Assembly (NCBI GenBank): GCA_900316355.1
Contig: ONCQ01000004.1
Coordinates: forward strand, 90,181-154,180
Origin: an uncultured Prevotellaceae bacterium
GTDB lineage: Bacteria; Bacteroidota; Bacteroidia; Bacteroidales; Bacteroidaceae
DNA: 64,000 nt
Direction: 5' to 3'
Position numbers and translations under genes: made by a program. Under the pieces are notes generated by a model. The model was not told where the DNA came from, searched no databases, and worked only from the letters and a program-made list of their open reading frames with translations. Positions 47,928 through 56,411 of this stretch are shown here, piece after piece; the stretch's first letter is position 1; every line of letters begins with the position of its first letter.

Positions 47928-49415
47928 ATGAGATATACTCGTTTTTGTTCAACGCTTATTCTTTTATTCGCTTGTGTAGCAATGACTTCACAGGCTGAGA
48001 ATCTAGCCACCTATTATGCTGGAGCAAACAATAAAAAGGGGGCTGATTTGAAGACTGCTCTCTATGGAATCATACACAACCATACCAACATCGGGTATGA
48101 TGGTCTTCTTTCTGCTTACCACGAAACAGACAAGCGTGCCGATGGATACCTTCGTGACTGGTATTCCAATGCCACGAATTATGTCATCGGCGGTCCCAAA
48201 GAGAATCATTCATATAGCGGCGAGGGTGACGGCTACAACCGCGAACACCTCGTGCCGCAGAGCTGGTTCGGAAGTGGCGAGATGAAGAGTGACCTGGTGC
48301 AGGTGGTGCCCTCTGATGGTTATGTCAACAATCGTCGCGGAAATTACCCGCTTGGCGAGAACAATGGCGGCACATGGATGTCGGCCAACGGATATAGCAA
48401 GCTCGGAGCATGTACGGTCAGCGGCTATAGCGGGCAGTGCTTTGAGCCCAATGACGAGGTGAAAGGAGATATTGCACGTGTCTATTTCTATGTCCTTGCC
48501 TGCTACGAGAATCTGCATCCGAATTGGAATGGCGGCAGTGCCTCACAGGTCTTCGACGGCAAGAAATACCCTGGCCTGAAGGACTGGGCTTTGAAGATGT
48601 TCCTGCGGTGGGCGAAGCAAGATCCAGTGGATGATGTCGAGCGTGCCCGTAATGAGGCTGTTTACAAATGGCAGAAGAACCGTAATCCATTCATTGATTA
48701 TCCTTCGCTCTGTGAGTACGTGTGGGGCGACAGCGTCTCATACGCTTTCGATGTCTCATTGCCTCATGGACAGGGCGAAGTAGTCATTCCTGACGACCCC
48801 GATCCTGACGACCCAAATCCTGATGACCCTGATCCTGATAATCCCAATCCAGACGACCCTGTAACCCCAGATAATCCCGGTGCTCATTCAGGATGTATCG
48901 TATTCAGTCAGTGCACATGGACCTCAGAGAAGCACCCCACTTATGGTAATGGCTACACTGCAACAGCTAATGGCTTGAAGATAAGTTATTACACCAATAC
49001 TTCGCAGAATGGCGTCATTAAGACAGATGCCGAGGTGCGCCTTTACAAGGGCGCAGTGCTACTCATCGAGGGCGCAGAAGTGACGGGTGTCGTCTTCCAT
49101 GCTTATGACAGCAAACTTGCTAATATGAGTATTGATGGCAAGAGCTATGCATGGCAAGATAAAGCAACAATGACATGGACGGGTAGTATGAATCCCTTCT
49201 TGGTGATGGCGCAAGACGGACAAAGCCGCATAGCAAGCATGGACGTTACCATCGCAGAACCGCTTATCACAGGGGTTGAAGACTTGTGCAGGCCTTCAGT
49301 TTTGCGCCTCGTTTTTGATGAGCAAGGTAGATATGTCGGGCATTCTGTGCCTGCACGTCGTGGCATATATCTGATTCGTGAAGGGGAGAGAACAATAAAA
49401 AGTCTTGTGAAATGA
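47928..49415 (+). CDS. Secreted endonuclease I family nuclease (paralogue 1)
   Basis: Protein of 495 aa, start at the ATG 47928-47930 with a signal peptide (LILLFACVAMTSQA). The endonuclease I domain spans about residues 25-270, with the catalytic pair in YNREHLVPQSWF and the metal-ligand Asn region in YVNNRRGNYPLG. It also has RVYFYVLACYE and ERARNEAVYKWQKNRNPF, typical of EndA/Vvn nucleases. The usual DxHxLxP phrase reads SDLVQVVP. A Asp/Pro/Asn repeat linker (about 285-320) leads to a C-terminal beta-domain. The protein ends in the tail GRYVGHSVPARRGIYLI, shared with the next two genes. Its stop overlaps the next ATG by 4 nt. Confidence 0.92.
   Translation: MRYTRFCSTLILLFACVAMTSQAENLATYYAGANNKKGADLKTALYGIIHNHTNIGYDGLLSAYHETDKRADGYLRDWYSNATNYVIGGPKENHSYSGEGDGYNREHLVPQSWFGSGEMKSDLVQVVPSDGYVNNRRGNYPLGENNGGTWMSANGYSKLGACTVSGYSGQCFEPNDEVKGDIARVYFYVLACYENLHPNWNGGSASQVFDGKKYPGLKDWALKMFLRWAKQDPVDDVERARNEAVYKWQKNRNPFIDYPSLCEYVWGDSVSYAFDVSLPHGQGEVVIPDDPDPDDPNPDDPDPDNPNPDDPVTPDNPGAHSGCIVFSQCTWTSEKHPTYGNGYTATANGLKISYYTNTSQNGVIKTDAEVRLYKGAVLLIEGAEVTGVVFHAYDSKLANMSIDGKSYAWQDKATMTWTGSMNPFLVMAQDGQSRIASMDVTIAEPLITGVEDLCRPSVLRLVFDEQGRYVGHSVPARRGIYLIREGERTIKSLVK
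48793..48880 (+). repeat. Asp-Pro-Asn repeat linker
   Basis: Imperfect 15-30 bp tandem units encoding DDPDPDDPNPDDP-type sequence, a rigid acidic spacer between nuclease and C-terminal domains. Confidence 0.8.
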
Positions 49416-50947
49416 AATTGCGAACGGTTATACTAGCGTGTTTCTGCGCTCTTTCCTGCAATACTCTGTCAGCACAGGGCGTTGATTTGAAGGTGTACTA
49501 TGCTAAGGCAATTGGTGAGAAGAAAGAAAATCTAAAGTCCGCACTGCATAGTATTATCGCTAAGGCGGATGTCCTTGATTATGGCAAGGGGTCTGCAGAT
49601 AAGACTTGGGCAGGCTTTTACAAGACTGACCGCATCATAGGAACCAACGAGGTTCGTGACCGCTACAGTAACGACCATCGTTATTTTGACGTTTCCAATC
49701 CGTATGCGGCCGTTAGTGGCATGAATATTGAGCATTCGTTAGCGAACAGCTGGTGGGGCGGGTCAAAGAACCAAGCTTATAAGGATATACATCATCTTAT
49801 GCCATGTCAGACCACCATTAACAATTCTAAGGGAAACTATGGCATGGGCAAGGTTACAACCGCCAAAACCGACAACGGATGCACGAAGGTCGGTACTGGC
49901 CCTGGTGCGGGGGGCAACAGTATCCAGCTGTGGGAACCCGCAGATAAGTGGAAGGGCGATTTCGCACGCGTATATTTCTATATGGTGACATGTTACAGCG
50001 ACCTCACATGGAAGTCTGAAGCGCTAAAGTCACTCACCAACACAGACTGGCCGACCTTGCAACCATGGGCTTATGAGCTCTATCTGCAATGGGATAAGGA
50101 TGACCCTATCGACGATATCGAGCGTGCTCGTAATGAAGCTGTTTATAGCTTCCAGAACAACCGCAACCCATTCATAGACATACCGGGTTTGGCAGAATAC
50201 ATCTGGGGTAGTAAGACCGAAGTCCCATTTTCCCTTGATGGACAAATCCCCGATCCGCCTGTTCCCCCTACGCCTGAGCCTGGTGATAGCGTCATCTTGG
50301 TCAACCGGAATTTCAAAGGTGATGGAGCCGGTGACTTCCGCATTGTCAATGCGGACGGCACACAATCGCAGGTCTGGGCCTATGATTCACGCTATGGAAT
50401 GGTCGGCAATGCTTTCAACTATGGGAAGTCTGGTGATGCATGGCTCATAACGCCTGCTTTGGATTTGACTTCGATGCAGGGCGCAAAGATGCTATTCAGT
50501 CACGCCGTAGGTTACAATGCAGGTGGCGACCCGCGCTCTATGTTTGAAGTCCTCATCTCAACGGATTATCTGCAGATACCCAATGATGCCACTTGGACGA
50601 CATTAGATGTGCAGTGGCCTTCGGAGTATCTCTCTGAAAAGAATAAGTTCACAGAATTTGTTTCGTCGGGCATCATAGACCTTGATGACTATGCCGGTCA
50701 GGTCGTGAATATCGCCTTCCGTTACACTTCAGATGCCGACCACTGCTGGGCTTGGGAACTGAGCGATTGTGTCATCAAGGCAAAGCCCTTGCCTACGGGA
50801 ATTGACCAGAACTACATGTCCCCCATAGCAGGCGAGGATGCTGTCTTCGATATCAATGGCCGCTATATTGGCGTCGCAGTACCCGCGCAGCGTGGCATAT
50901 ATATTGTCCGTAAGGGCGGCTATACCTATAAACGTTTTGTGAAATAG
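49412..50947 (+). CDS. Secreted endonuclease I family nuclease (paralogue 2)
   Basis: Protein of 511 aa with a signal peptide (LACFCALSCNTLSAQ). The nuclease domain (about 25-270) has MNIEHSLANSWWGG, the full YKDIHHLMPCQTTINNSKGN phrase and ERARNEAVYSFQNNRNPF. A C-terminal jelly-roll-like domain (about 295-460; GDAWLITPALDLTS, CWAWELSDC) may bind substrate or surface. The tail FDINGRYIGVAVPAQRGIYI is nearly the same as in paralogues 1 and 3. It is translationally coupled to paralogue 1 through an ATGA overlap. Of the three it keeps the most complete active-site pattern. Confidence 0.94.
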   Translation: MKLRTVILACFCALSCNTLSAQGVDLKVYYAKAIGEKKENLKSALHSIIAKADVLDYGKGSADKTWAGFYKTDRIIGTNEVRDRYSNDHRYFDVSNPYAAVSGMNIEHSLANSWWGGSKNQAYKDIHHLMPCQTTINNSKGNYGMGKVTTAKTDNGCTKVGTGPGAGGNSIQLWEPADKWKGDFARVYFYMVTCYSDLTWKSEALKSLTNTDWPTLQPWAYELYLQWDKDDPIDDIERARNEAVYSFQNNRNPFIDIPGLAEYIWGSKTEVPFSLDGQIPDPPVPPTPEPGDSVILVNRNFKGDGAGDFRIVNADGTQSQVWAYDSRYGMVGNAFNYGKSGDAWLITPALDLTSMQGAKMLFSHAVGYNAGGDPRSMFEVLISTDYLQIPNDATWTTLDVQWPSEYLSEKNKFTEFVSSGIIDLDDYAGQVVNIAFRYTSDADHCWAWELSDCVIKAKPLPTGIDQNYMSPIAGEDAVFDINGRYIGVAVPAQRGIYIVRKGGYTYKRFVK

Positions 50948-50957
50948 TTTTTCGCGC

Positions 50958-53300
50958 ATGAAAAAGTCTGCCTTTCTCCAGCTCTGTATGTTTCTTGTGG
51001 TTGCCACACTATGTGCGCAGCCGCTATCGTTGGATTATCTTCGTACTGTGCAAGGATTGAACAAAGGTCAGTTGAAGACGGCTCTCCATGACCTCGTTCA
51101 ACCACGCCTTGTCCTCAGTTATGGGGGTGGCAGTAATCGTACATGGTCGGGCTTTGCCGTGACTGATGTCATGCCAGACGGTTCAGTGCGCGACCGCTAC
51201 AGCGATATACGCCGAGAGTTCGACGGACAGAATGCTGTTACGGGCATGAATATTGAACATATCTGGGCCAACTCTTGGTGGGGCCATACGATGAACAATG
51301 CTTACTGCGACCTCTTCAACCTCTATCCCGCTGACGGCTCTGCCAACGGACGTAAGAGCAACAATCCCATCGGCGTTGTCGATGGTGCAACCTCTTTTGA
51401 CAATGGTGTCACCAAGGTTGGAAAGAGCAGCAGCTACAGCACTGACCAACTCATCACCGCATGGGAACCCGCCGATGAATGGAAAGGTGATTTCGCGCGT
51501 ACTTATTTCTATATGGCCACGACCTATCAGCACATGACCAATGAATGGCAGACCACAGAGGGCTTGCTTACTGTGGATCCCACCTCATGGACGACCATGC
51601 GCCCGTGGGTCTATGAACTGATGCTTGAGTGGGCAGCAGCTGATCCCGTGGATGACATCGAGCGCAACCGCAACGAAGCCATATATGGCATCCAAGGCAA
51701 CCGTAATCCTTATGTGGATATCCCTGAGTTGGCAGATTATGTGTGGGGATCTCGTAACGAGGAAGTGTTCTATGTAGATCCTTCATCCACAGCACCCGAA
51801 GTGTTTGTTCCTGTTCATGATGTGTCCCTTGACTTCGGCTTGCAAGCCTTAAGCCTTGGCATGAACCGACAGGTGATGGTGCGTGGCCGTAATTTGCCAA
51901 CAGGCCTGACAGCAACCATCGAGGGGAACGGCTTTGCGATGGCAGATGCAGACCTCACGGCGCAGGAGGTTATTGCGGGCGCTCCGCTGACCATCACCTC
52001 TTCGGCCACGGCTGGCGGCGTCTATGATGCCATGCTCATCTTGCGTGGCGAAGGCAACTACGAACAGCGCACACCTTTGCGTATGACGGTCATCGATGGC
52101 GTGCCGGCTTATCCGGCACGTGACATCACCAGCACAGTGAATAGCCGTTCATTCCTGGCAACATGGATGGATATGCATCTGCCGGAGGGCGAGAAGTATA
52201 TCATAGATGTCTATACGAAGGACTCAGAAGGCGAGCGTAAATCCTTCGGCACCTATCCCGTAGAGTTGACTGACACGTTCTGTTTCGTTCGGAACCCGGC
52301 CGCTTCCACGACCTATTATTATGAAGTCCGTACCTCTCAGGGGCTTGTGAGTAATGAGGTGCAGGTGGATATACCTGCCATCACGCCTATCTTCACAGCT
52401 TCTTTCTCTGATATGCTCTTCACGGCAGTTCCCGAGAAGCCTTCGCTTCCTCAGAATATGAAACTCAATGTCCTTGGCATCAGCGGCTACAGCATCGTCG
52501 TTTCTTGTCCTGATCCATACGAGGTAAGCCTTGATGGAGAGACATGGAGCCATGAGTTGACGCTCAATTCCTCACAGCTGGAGTTCCAGATACGCTTTGC
52601 CGGTGCACCTTATGAAGGTGTCTATGCGAGCGAGATGACGCTTCTGTTGCCTGACGTGAGGGAGTTGATTGTCTCACTGACGGCTTCCGTGGATGCAACA
52701 AAAGCTTTCTTTGAGAGCTTTGAACTCGGCAATAAGGGTGGTTACGCAGAGGCGGCTGTCACCTGCAATGCTGCCACATGGGTGATGAATAGGGCCTTAA
52801 TCAGCGGTTCAGAAGTCTTCCATAACGACGGTCGCAGTGTCAGAATGCAGATAGGTGGTTCCATCACCATGCAGGATGATAAGGTGGGTGGCTGCGATTC
52901 CCTTTGGTTCTATGCAGGACTCTACAATAAAGATACGGGCGTGAAGCTCAACGTTAGCTACAGTCTCGATGGCGGTATGACGTGGACACCCGTAGCGCAA
53001 GACATTGCGTTCAATAGCGGCGAGTGGAAGCGTTATGGCTATGAGATAAAACGTGACGGTCTAATACGTTTAAAGTTTGCCACACAAGACGGGAATCAGA
53101 ACAAACGCATCAACCTCGATGACATCCAAATGAGTGACTTCGGCACGAACGTGGCTGTCTATGACCTTGAGCATTCGCTCGATGCAGAACCCACCGCCGT
53201 CTATACGTTGGACGGCCGCTACGTCGGCACTTCAGTGCCTGCTCGCAGCGGCATCTATGTGGTGCGTAAGGGCGATAAGGTCTGGAAATTGAAACATTGA
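50958..53300 (+). CDS. Secreted endonuclease I family nuclease (paralogue 3, long)
   Basis: Protein of 780 aa with a signal peptide (LCMFLVVATLCAQ). The nuclease domain (about 20-275) has TGMNIEHIWANSWWGH and GSANGRKSNN. The position of the second His differs (CDLFNLYP). Next come two or three beta-sandwich domains (about 285-560, with immunoglobulin/fibronectin-like phrases such as TTYYYEVRTSQGLVSNEV) and a jelly-roll-like domain (about 575-745; NKDTGVKLNVSYSLDGGMTW). The terminal tail is TLDGRYVGTSVPARSGIYVV. It lies 10 nt after paralogue 2, so the three form one operon. The variation among them may reflect different substrates or surfaces. Confidence 0.92.
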   Translation: MKKSAFLQLCMFLVVATLCAQPLSLDYLRTVQGLNKGQLKTALHDLVQPRLVLSYGGGSNRTWSGFAVTDVMPDGSVRDRYSDIRREFDGQNAVTGMNIEHIWANSWWGHTMNNAYCDLFNLYPADGSANGRKSNNPIGVVDGATSFDNGVTKVGKSSSYSTDQLITAWEPADEWKGDFARTYFYMATTYQHMTNEWQTTEGLLTVDPTSWTTMRPWVYELMLEWAAADPVDDIERNRNEAIYGIQGNRNPYVDIPELADYVWGSRNEEVFYVDPSSTAPEVFVPVHDVSLDFGLQALSLGMNRQVMVRGRNLPTGLTATIEGNGFAMADADLTAQEVIAGAPLTITSSATAGGVYDAMLILRGEGNYEQRTPLRMTVIDGVPAYPARDITSTVNSRSFLATWMDMHLPEGEKYIIDVYTKDSEGERKSFGTYPVELTDTFCFVRNPAASTTYYYEVRTSQGLVSNEVQVDIPAITPIFTASFSDMLFTAVPEKPSLPQNMKLNVLGISGYSIVVSCPDPYEVSLDGETWSHELTLNSSQLEFQIRFAGAPYEGVYASEMTLLLPDVRELIVSLTASVDATKAFFESFELGNKGGYAEAAVTCNAATWVMNRALISGSEVFHNDGRSVRMQIGGSITMQDDKVGGCDSLWFYAGLYNKDTGVKLNVSYSLDGGMTWTPVAQDIAFNSGEWKRYGYEIKRDGLIRLKFATQDGNQNKRINLDDIQMSDFGTNVAVYDLEHSLDAEPTAVYTLDGRYVGTSVPARSGIYVVRKGDKVWKLKH

Positions 53301-53344
53301 AACAACTCTATTAAACATTAAACAGCGGGTTAGCCCGTTTCGAT

Positions 53345-54139
53345 TTGCGCTACTTCATCGAACTATCCTATGACGGTACTGCCTATTGCGGTTGGCAAGT
53401 ACAGCCCAATGGCGAGAGTGTGCAGGGAACCTTGCAGAGGGCCCTGTCCCTGTTGCTGCGTGAGGAGATGCCTGTAACTGGTGCCGGGCGCACCGATGCT
53501 GGTGTGCATGCAGCCATGATGGTGGCGCACTTCGATATAAACGCTCCACTCCCAACCCCTCCAGCTAGGGAGGGGGGTGAAAAGCAGACAGCATGCGACT
53601 ATCTTGTGTATAGGTTGAACGGAGTTTTGCCTCACGACATCGCTATTCATCGCATCTATCCAGTTGCCGATGATATGCACGCTCGCTTCTCGGCTATCGC
53701 GCGTACCTATTATTATTACGTGCATACGCGTAAGTCCCCCTTTCTGCGTGACCGCTCCTGGAGACTGGTCAGTACGCCTGATTTCGAGGCGATGAACAAG
53801 GCTGCAGCTACGCTGATGGAATACAACGACTTCACCAGCTTCTCAAAAGTGAATACCGATACGAAGACCAACATCTGTCATGTCACCCATGCCCAGTGGC
53901 TGCAACTTTCAGACTATGAGTGGCGCTTCGAAATCACAGCAGATCGTTTTCTCCGCAATATGGTGCGTGCCATCGTCGGCACACTTATGGAGGTGGGACG
54001 TGGTCAGCTCACCATCGACGGGTTCCGTCAGGTGATAGAGAAGAAAGACCGATGTGCAGCCGGTGACAGCGTGCCGGCACGAGGACTGTTCCTCCAAGAT
54101 GTTAAATATGAGGGCCTTTTGTTATGTGGTTACTATTAG
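53345..54139 (+). CDS. truA: tRNA pseudouridine(38-40) synthase with in-frame repeat insertion
   Basis: Isomerises uridines 38-40 in the anticodon arm. The 264-aa protein starts at TTG 53345-53347 (RYFIELSYDGTAYCGWQVQ), the expected family N-terminus. The catalytic Asp lies in GAGRTDAGVHA, and ITADRFLRNMVRAIVGTL is conserved. Residues about 68-80 (PLPTPPAREGGE) are a GC-rich repeat inserted between native VAHFDIN and CDYLVYRLNGVLP. The gene ends inside the next one (16-nt overlap). Confidence 0.95.
   Translation: MRYFIELSYDGTAYCGWQVQPNGESVQGTLQRALSLLLREEMPVTGAGRTDAGVHAAMMVAHFDINAPLPTPPAREGGEKQTACDYLVYRLNGVLPHDIAIHRIYPVADDMHARFSAIARTYYYYVHTRKSPFLRDRSWRLVSTPDFEAMNKAAATLMEYNDFTSFSKVNTDTKTNICHVTHAQWLQLSDYEWRFEITADRFLRNMVRAIVGTLMEVGRGQLTIDGFRQVIEKKDRCAAGDSVPARGLFLQDVKYEGLLLCGYY
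53544..53581. repeat. GC-rich palindromic element inserted in truA
   Basis: CTCCACTCCCAACCCCTCC with AGGGAGGGGGG, translated PLPTPPAREGG. It is a single end of the family seen at purM and purC, read in the same frame as there. Confidence 0.8.
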
Positions 54140-55089
54140 CCTTTACCTCAGCCGCTTTGCTCGGCTTCTATGATGTTTTCAAGAAGATAGCCTTGAAGGA
54201 CAACTCCGTGGTGTTGGTACTGACGCTGAACACCTTCTTCGGCTCGCTCATCTTCCTACCATTGGTCGTGTTGTCTGCCACAGGGCATCTGTCGGAATCC
54301 TCTATTTTCTACGTTCCCGTTTGCGGATGGGAGGTGCATAAGTATATTATCCTCAAGTCTGTCATTGTCTTGTCCTCATGGCTATGCGGGTACTATGCCA
54401 TGAAGAATCTGCCGCTGACCCTTGTGGGGCCCATCAATGCCACGCGTCCTGTTATGGTGCTCCTGGGCGCTTTGCTCATCTTTGGTGAGCGCCTGAATCT
54501 CTATCAGTGGCTGGGTGTGTCATTTGCGATTGTCGGCTACTACCTGCTGCGCCGCAGTGGTAAGAAGGAGGGTATAGATTTTCGTCATAACCGTTGGATT
54601 ATCTTTGCGGTTCTTGGCGCGCTCTTGGGTGCCGTCAGTGCCCTCTATGATAAATATCTCTTAGCGCCTGAGGAAGCAGGTGGTGTAGGGCTGAACCGCA
54701 TGGCCGTGCAGAGCTACTTCCTCTTCTATCAGTTCTTCATGATGGCGGTCGTGTATTTGAAAACCTGCACCGGAGAGATATCTCATTCGCAAGAACAGGT
54801 CAGTGCGCCAGTTTTTCCCTTTGTGCGTGTAAGGGATCATGGTTGGGCCTTGGTATTTTGGCCTTTGATGATTGCACTCTTCCTTTCCGCTGCTGACTTC
54901 GTCTATTTCTACGCACTTTCGCAGCCGGATGCCCTCATCGCAGTGGTGTCTATGGTGCGAAGGGGCAGTGTGTTGGTCAGCTTCACGGTAGGTGCTCTGG
55001 TTTTCCGTGAGAAGAACCCATGGTCGAAAGCCCTTGATTTGGCGTTCGTGATATTGAGTATGATATTCCTGTATATGGGATCAATATAA
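54124..55089 (+). CDS. EamA/DMT-superfamily transporter
   Basis: Inner-membrane transporter of 321 aa with about ten hydrophobic helices in two EamA repeats (first half LLAFTSAALLGFYDVF to IVGYYLLRR; second half IIFAVLGALLGAVSALYDKY to IFLYMGSI). The repeat phrase NATRPVMVLLGALLIFGERL is typical of drug/metabolite exporters. The substrate is unknown. The ATG lies inside truA, 16 nt before its stop, implying coupling. Confidence 0.88.
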   Translation: MWLLLAFTSAALLGFYDVFKKIALKDNSVVLVLTLNTFFGSLIFLPLVVLSATGHLSESSIFYVPVCGWEVHKYIILKSVIVLSSWLCGYYAMKNLPLTLVGPINATRPVMVLLGALLIFGERLNLYQWLGVSFAIVGYYLLRRSGKKEGIDFRHNRWIIFAVLGALLGAVSALYDKYLLAPEEAGGVGLNRMAVQSYFLFYQFFMMAVVYLKTCTGEISHSQEQVSAPVFPFVRVRDHGWALVFWPLMIALFLSAADFVYFYALSQPDALIAVVSMVRRGSVLVSFTVGALVFREKNPWSKALDLAFVILSMIFLYMGSI

Positions 55090-55096
55090 AAATGCA

Positions 55097-55837
55097 ATGA
55101 TGAAACGGTTTTTCTATTATTTTCTCGTCGTCCTTTATTCTATATTTGCGCAGCCTGCTGTATCTGCTCCCCTCCTTGGAGAGGATGGGAGAGAGGCTCA
55201 GGTTCTCATGCGTGATGTCTTCGCAGCGATGCCCGATAGCATCCTACCTATGGTGACTAAGAACAATCGGCTGGACTGCATAGACTTCATCGAGAACAAT
55301 ATGGAGGCGCGGGTGCGTAACAAAGTGGATGAATATGTCACGCTGGAGGCGTTGACTCCCGATTATGCCCGTTTCCGCACCAGTGCCGTTGCCGTGCTGG
55401 AGATGAAGTTGCTGCCCGCCAGAGAGTCCACTACTGTGCCAGCAGCATCTCCCGCGGACTCATCAGCCTCTTCGCCCTTCATTCTCTGCGTGGTGACTAC
55501 GGTTCAAGTGGGTGAAGAGAACACGTCACGACGCCTGGAAGATTCTACCATCCGCTTCTATCATACGGACTGGACGCCTCTCAATAGCACCGTCTTTTCG
55601 GCACCTTCCTTGGAGACCTATTTCACTACGCTGTCTCCAGAGACAGAGGTGGCACGACGTGCCCTTGCCTCCTTCCATTCTGTCAAGTTACAGCTCTCTC
55701 CCGAGGATTCCACGCTCACCGCCACCCTGCAAACGTCAGTCCTCAGCGCCGATGAACGAGAGACGGTGCGTGAGGTCGTCAAACCTGTTGTTATGCAATG
55801 GAAAGGTACAGACAGCGGCTACAGTTCTCACTTCTAA
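55097..55837 (+). CDS. DUF3256 family protein
   Basis: Bacteroidetes-specific secreted protein of 246 aa with a signal peptide (FFYYFLVVLYSIFAQPAVSA). The family phrase VFAAMPDSILPMVTKNNRLD (about residues 42-61) is well conserved, followed by DFIENNMEARVRNKV. The function is unknown. Near the mature N-terminus, APLLGEDGREAQ is encoded by sequence resembling a degenerate GC-rich repeat (CTCCCCTCCTTGGAGAGG). It starts 7 nt after the transporter gene. Confidence 0.85.
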   Translation: MMKRFFYYFLVVLYSIFAQPAVSAPLLGEDGREAQVLMRDVFAAMPDSILPMVTKNNRLDCIDFIENNMEARVRNKVDEYVTLEALTPDYARFRTSAVAVLEMKLLPARESTTVPAASPADSSASSPFILCVVTTVQVGEENTSRRLEDSTIRFYHTDWTPLNSTVFSAPSLETYFTTLSPETEVARRALASFHSVKLQLSPEDSTLTATLQTSVLSADERETVREVVKPVVMQWKGTDSGYSSHF

Positions 55838-55844
55838 AACAAAA

Positions 55845-55880
55845 AAAGGAATGCTCCCGCAGGAACATTCCTTTATTTTT
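55845..55880. terminator. Bidirectional terminator between DUF3256 and rpmE2
   Basis: AAAGGAATGCTCC / GGAACATTCCTTT stem with TATTTTTAG on the plus side and a run of seven A's (T's on the minus strand) on the other. It serves two convergent genes. Confidence 0.88.
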
Positions 55881-55894
55881 AGCCCTCTCAGCGC

Positions 55895-56146
55895 TTACTT
55901 GCGGCTGCGAGCATAGCGGCTCATGAACTTATCGACACGACCGGCGGTATCGACGAGCTTGCTCTTACCTGTGTAGAAGGGGTGTGAGCTGCTGGAGATT
56001 TCCAGCTTAACAACGGGGTAGGTCTCGCCTTCGAACTCCACGGTGTCGTTGGTTTTTGCGGTGGAGCGGCTGAGGAACATATCGCCGTTGCTCATGTCCT
56101 TGAACACTACGGGGCGATAGTTGTCGGGATGAATACCTTGTTTCAT
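55895..56146 (-). CDS. rpmE2: 50S ribosomal protein L31, type B
   Basis: Ribosomal protein of 83 aa at the subunit bridge region. It matches the L31 type B form ([40 protein letters not shown]) and lacks the CxxC zinc motif of type A, as expected for the zinc-independent version. A leader of about 85 nt and its own promoter suggest a separate, possibly autoregulated, transcript. Confidence 0.97.
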   Translation of the reverse strand: MKQGIHPDNYRPVVFKDMSNGDMFLSRSTAKTNDTVEFEGETYPVVKLEISSSSHPFYTGKSKLVDTAGRVDKFMSRYARSRK

Positions 56147-56231
56147 TTTTGTTGAGTAGTTTTGCCGGGCTTGTGTACCGGCGTGTGAATAATTGTAGGG
56201 CTTGACGGCCTACGTACCTATTTTTGCGGCG

Positions 56232-56262
56232 CAAAAGTACAGCTTTTCTCTGATGTAGCCAA
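56232..56262 (-). promoter_or_regulatory. Promoter of rpmE2
   Basis: Minus-strand TTG (56260-56262), 20 nt, TACTTTTG (56232-56239). It is divergent from the TonB-receptor promoter in the 265-nt gap 56147-56411, which is otherwise AT-rich and without genes. Confidence 0.7.
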
Positions 56263-56330
56263 ATATTCCGACCTTTTTTTATTTTTTTTCTGTTTCATGC
56301 CGCTTTATATGATAAAAAATGGGTTGTTTC

Positions 56331-56361
56331 TTGGAGCACATTCACACTTTTTCTATCTTTG
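56331..56361 (+). promoter_or_regulatory. Promoter of the TonB-receptor/nuclease operon
   Basis: TTG (56331-56333), 20 nt, TATCTTTG (56354-56361). The leader to the ATG at 56412 is about 45 nt. It also excludes the in-frame ATG at 56319 as a start. Confidence 0.75.
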
Positions 56362-56411
56362 CGCCAATAATTCATCATTTATTACACTTTACTAAACTAA
56401 ATCCTTACCTC

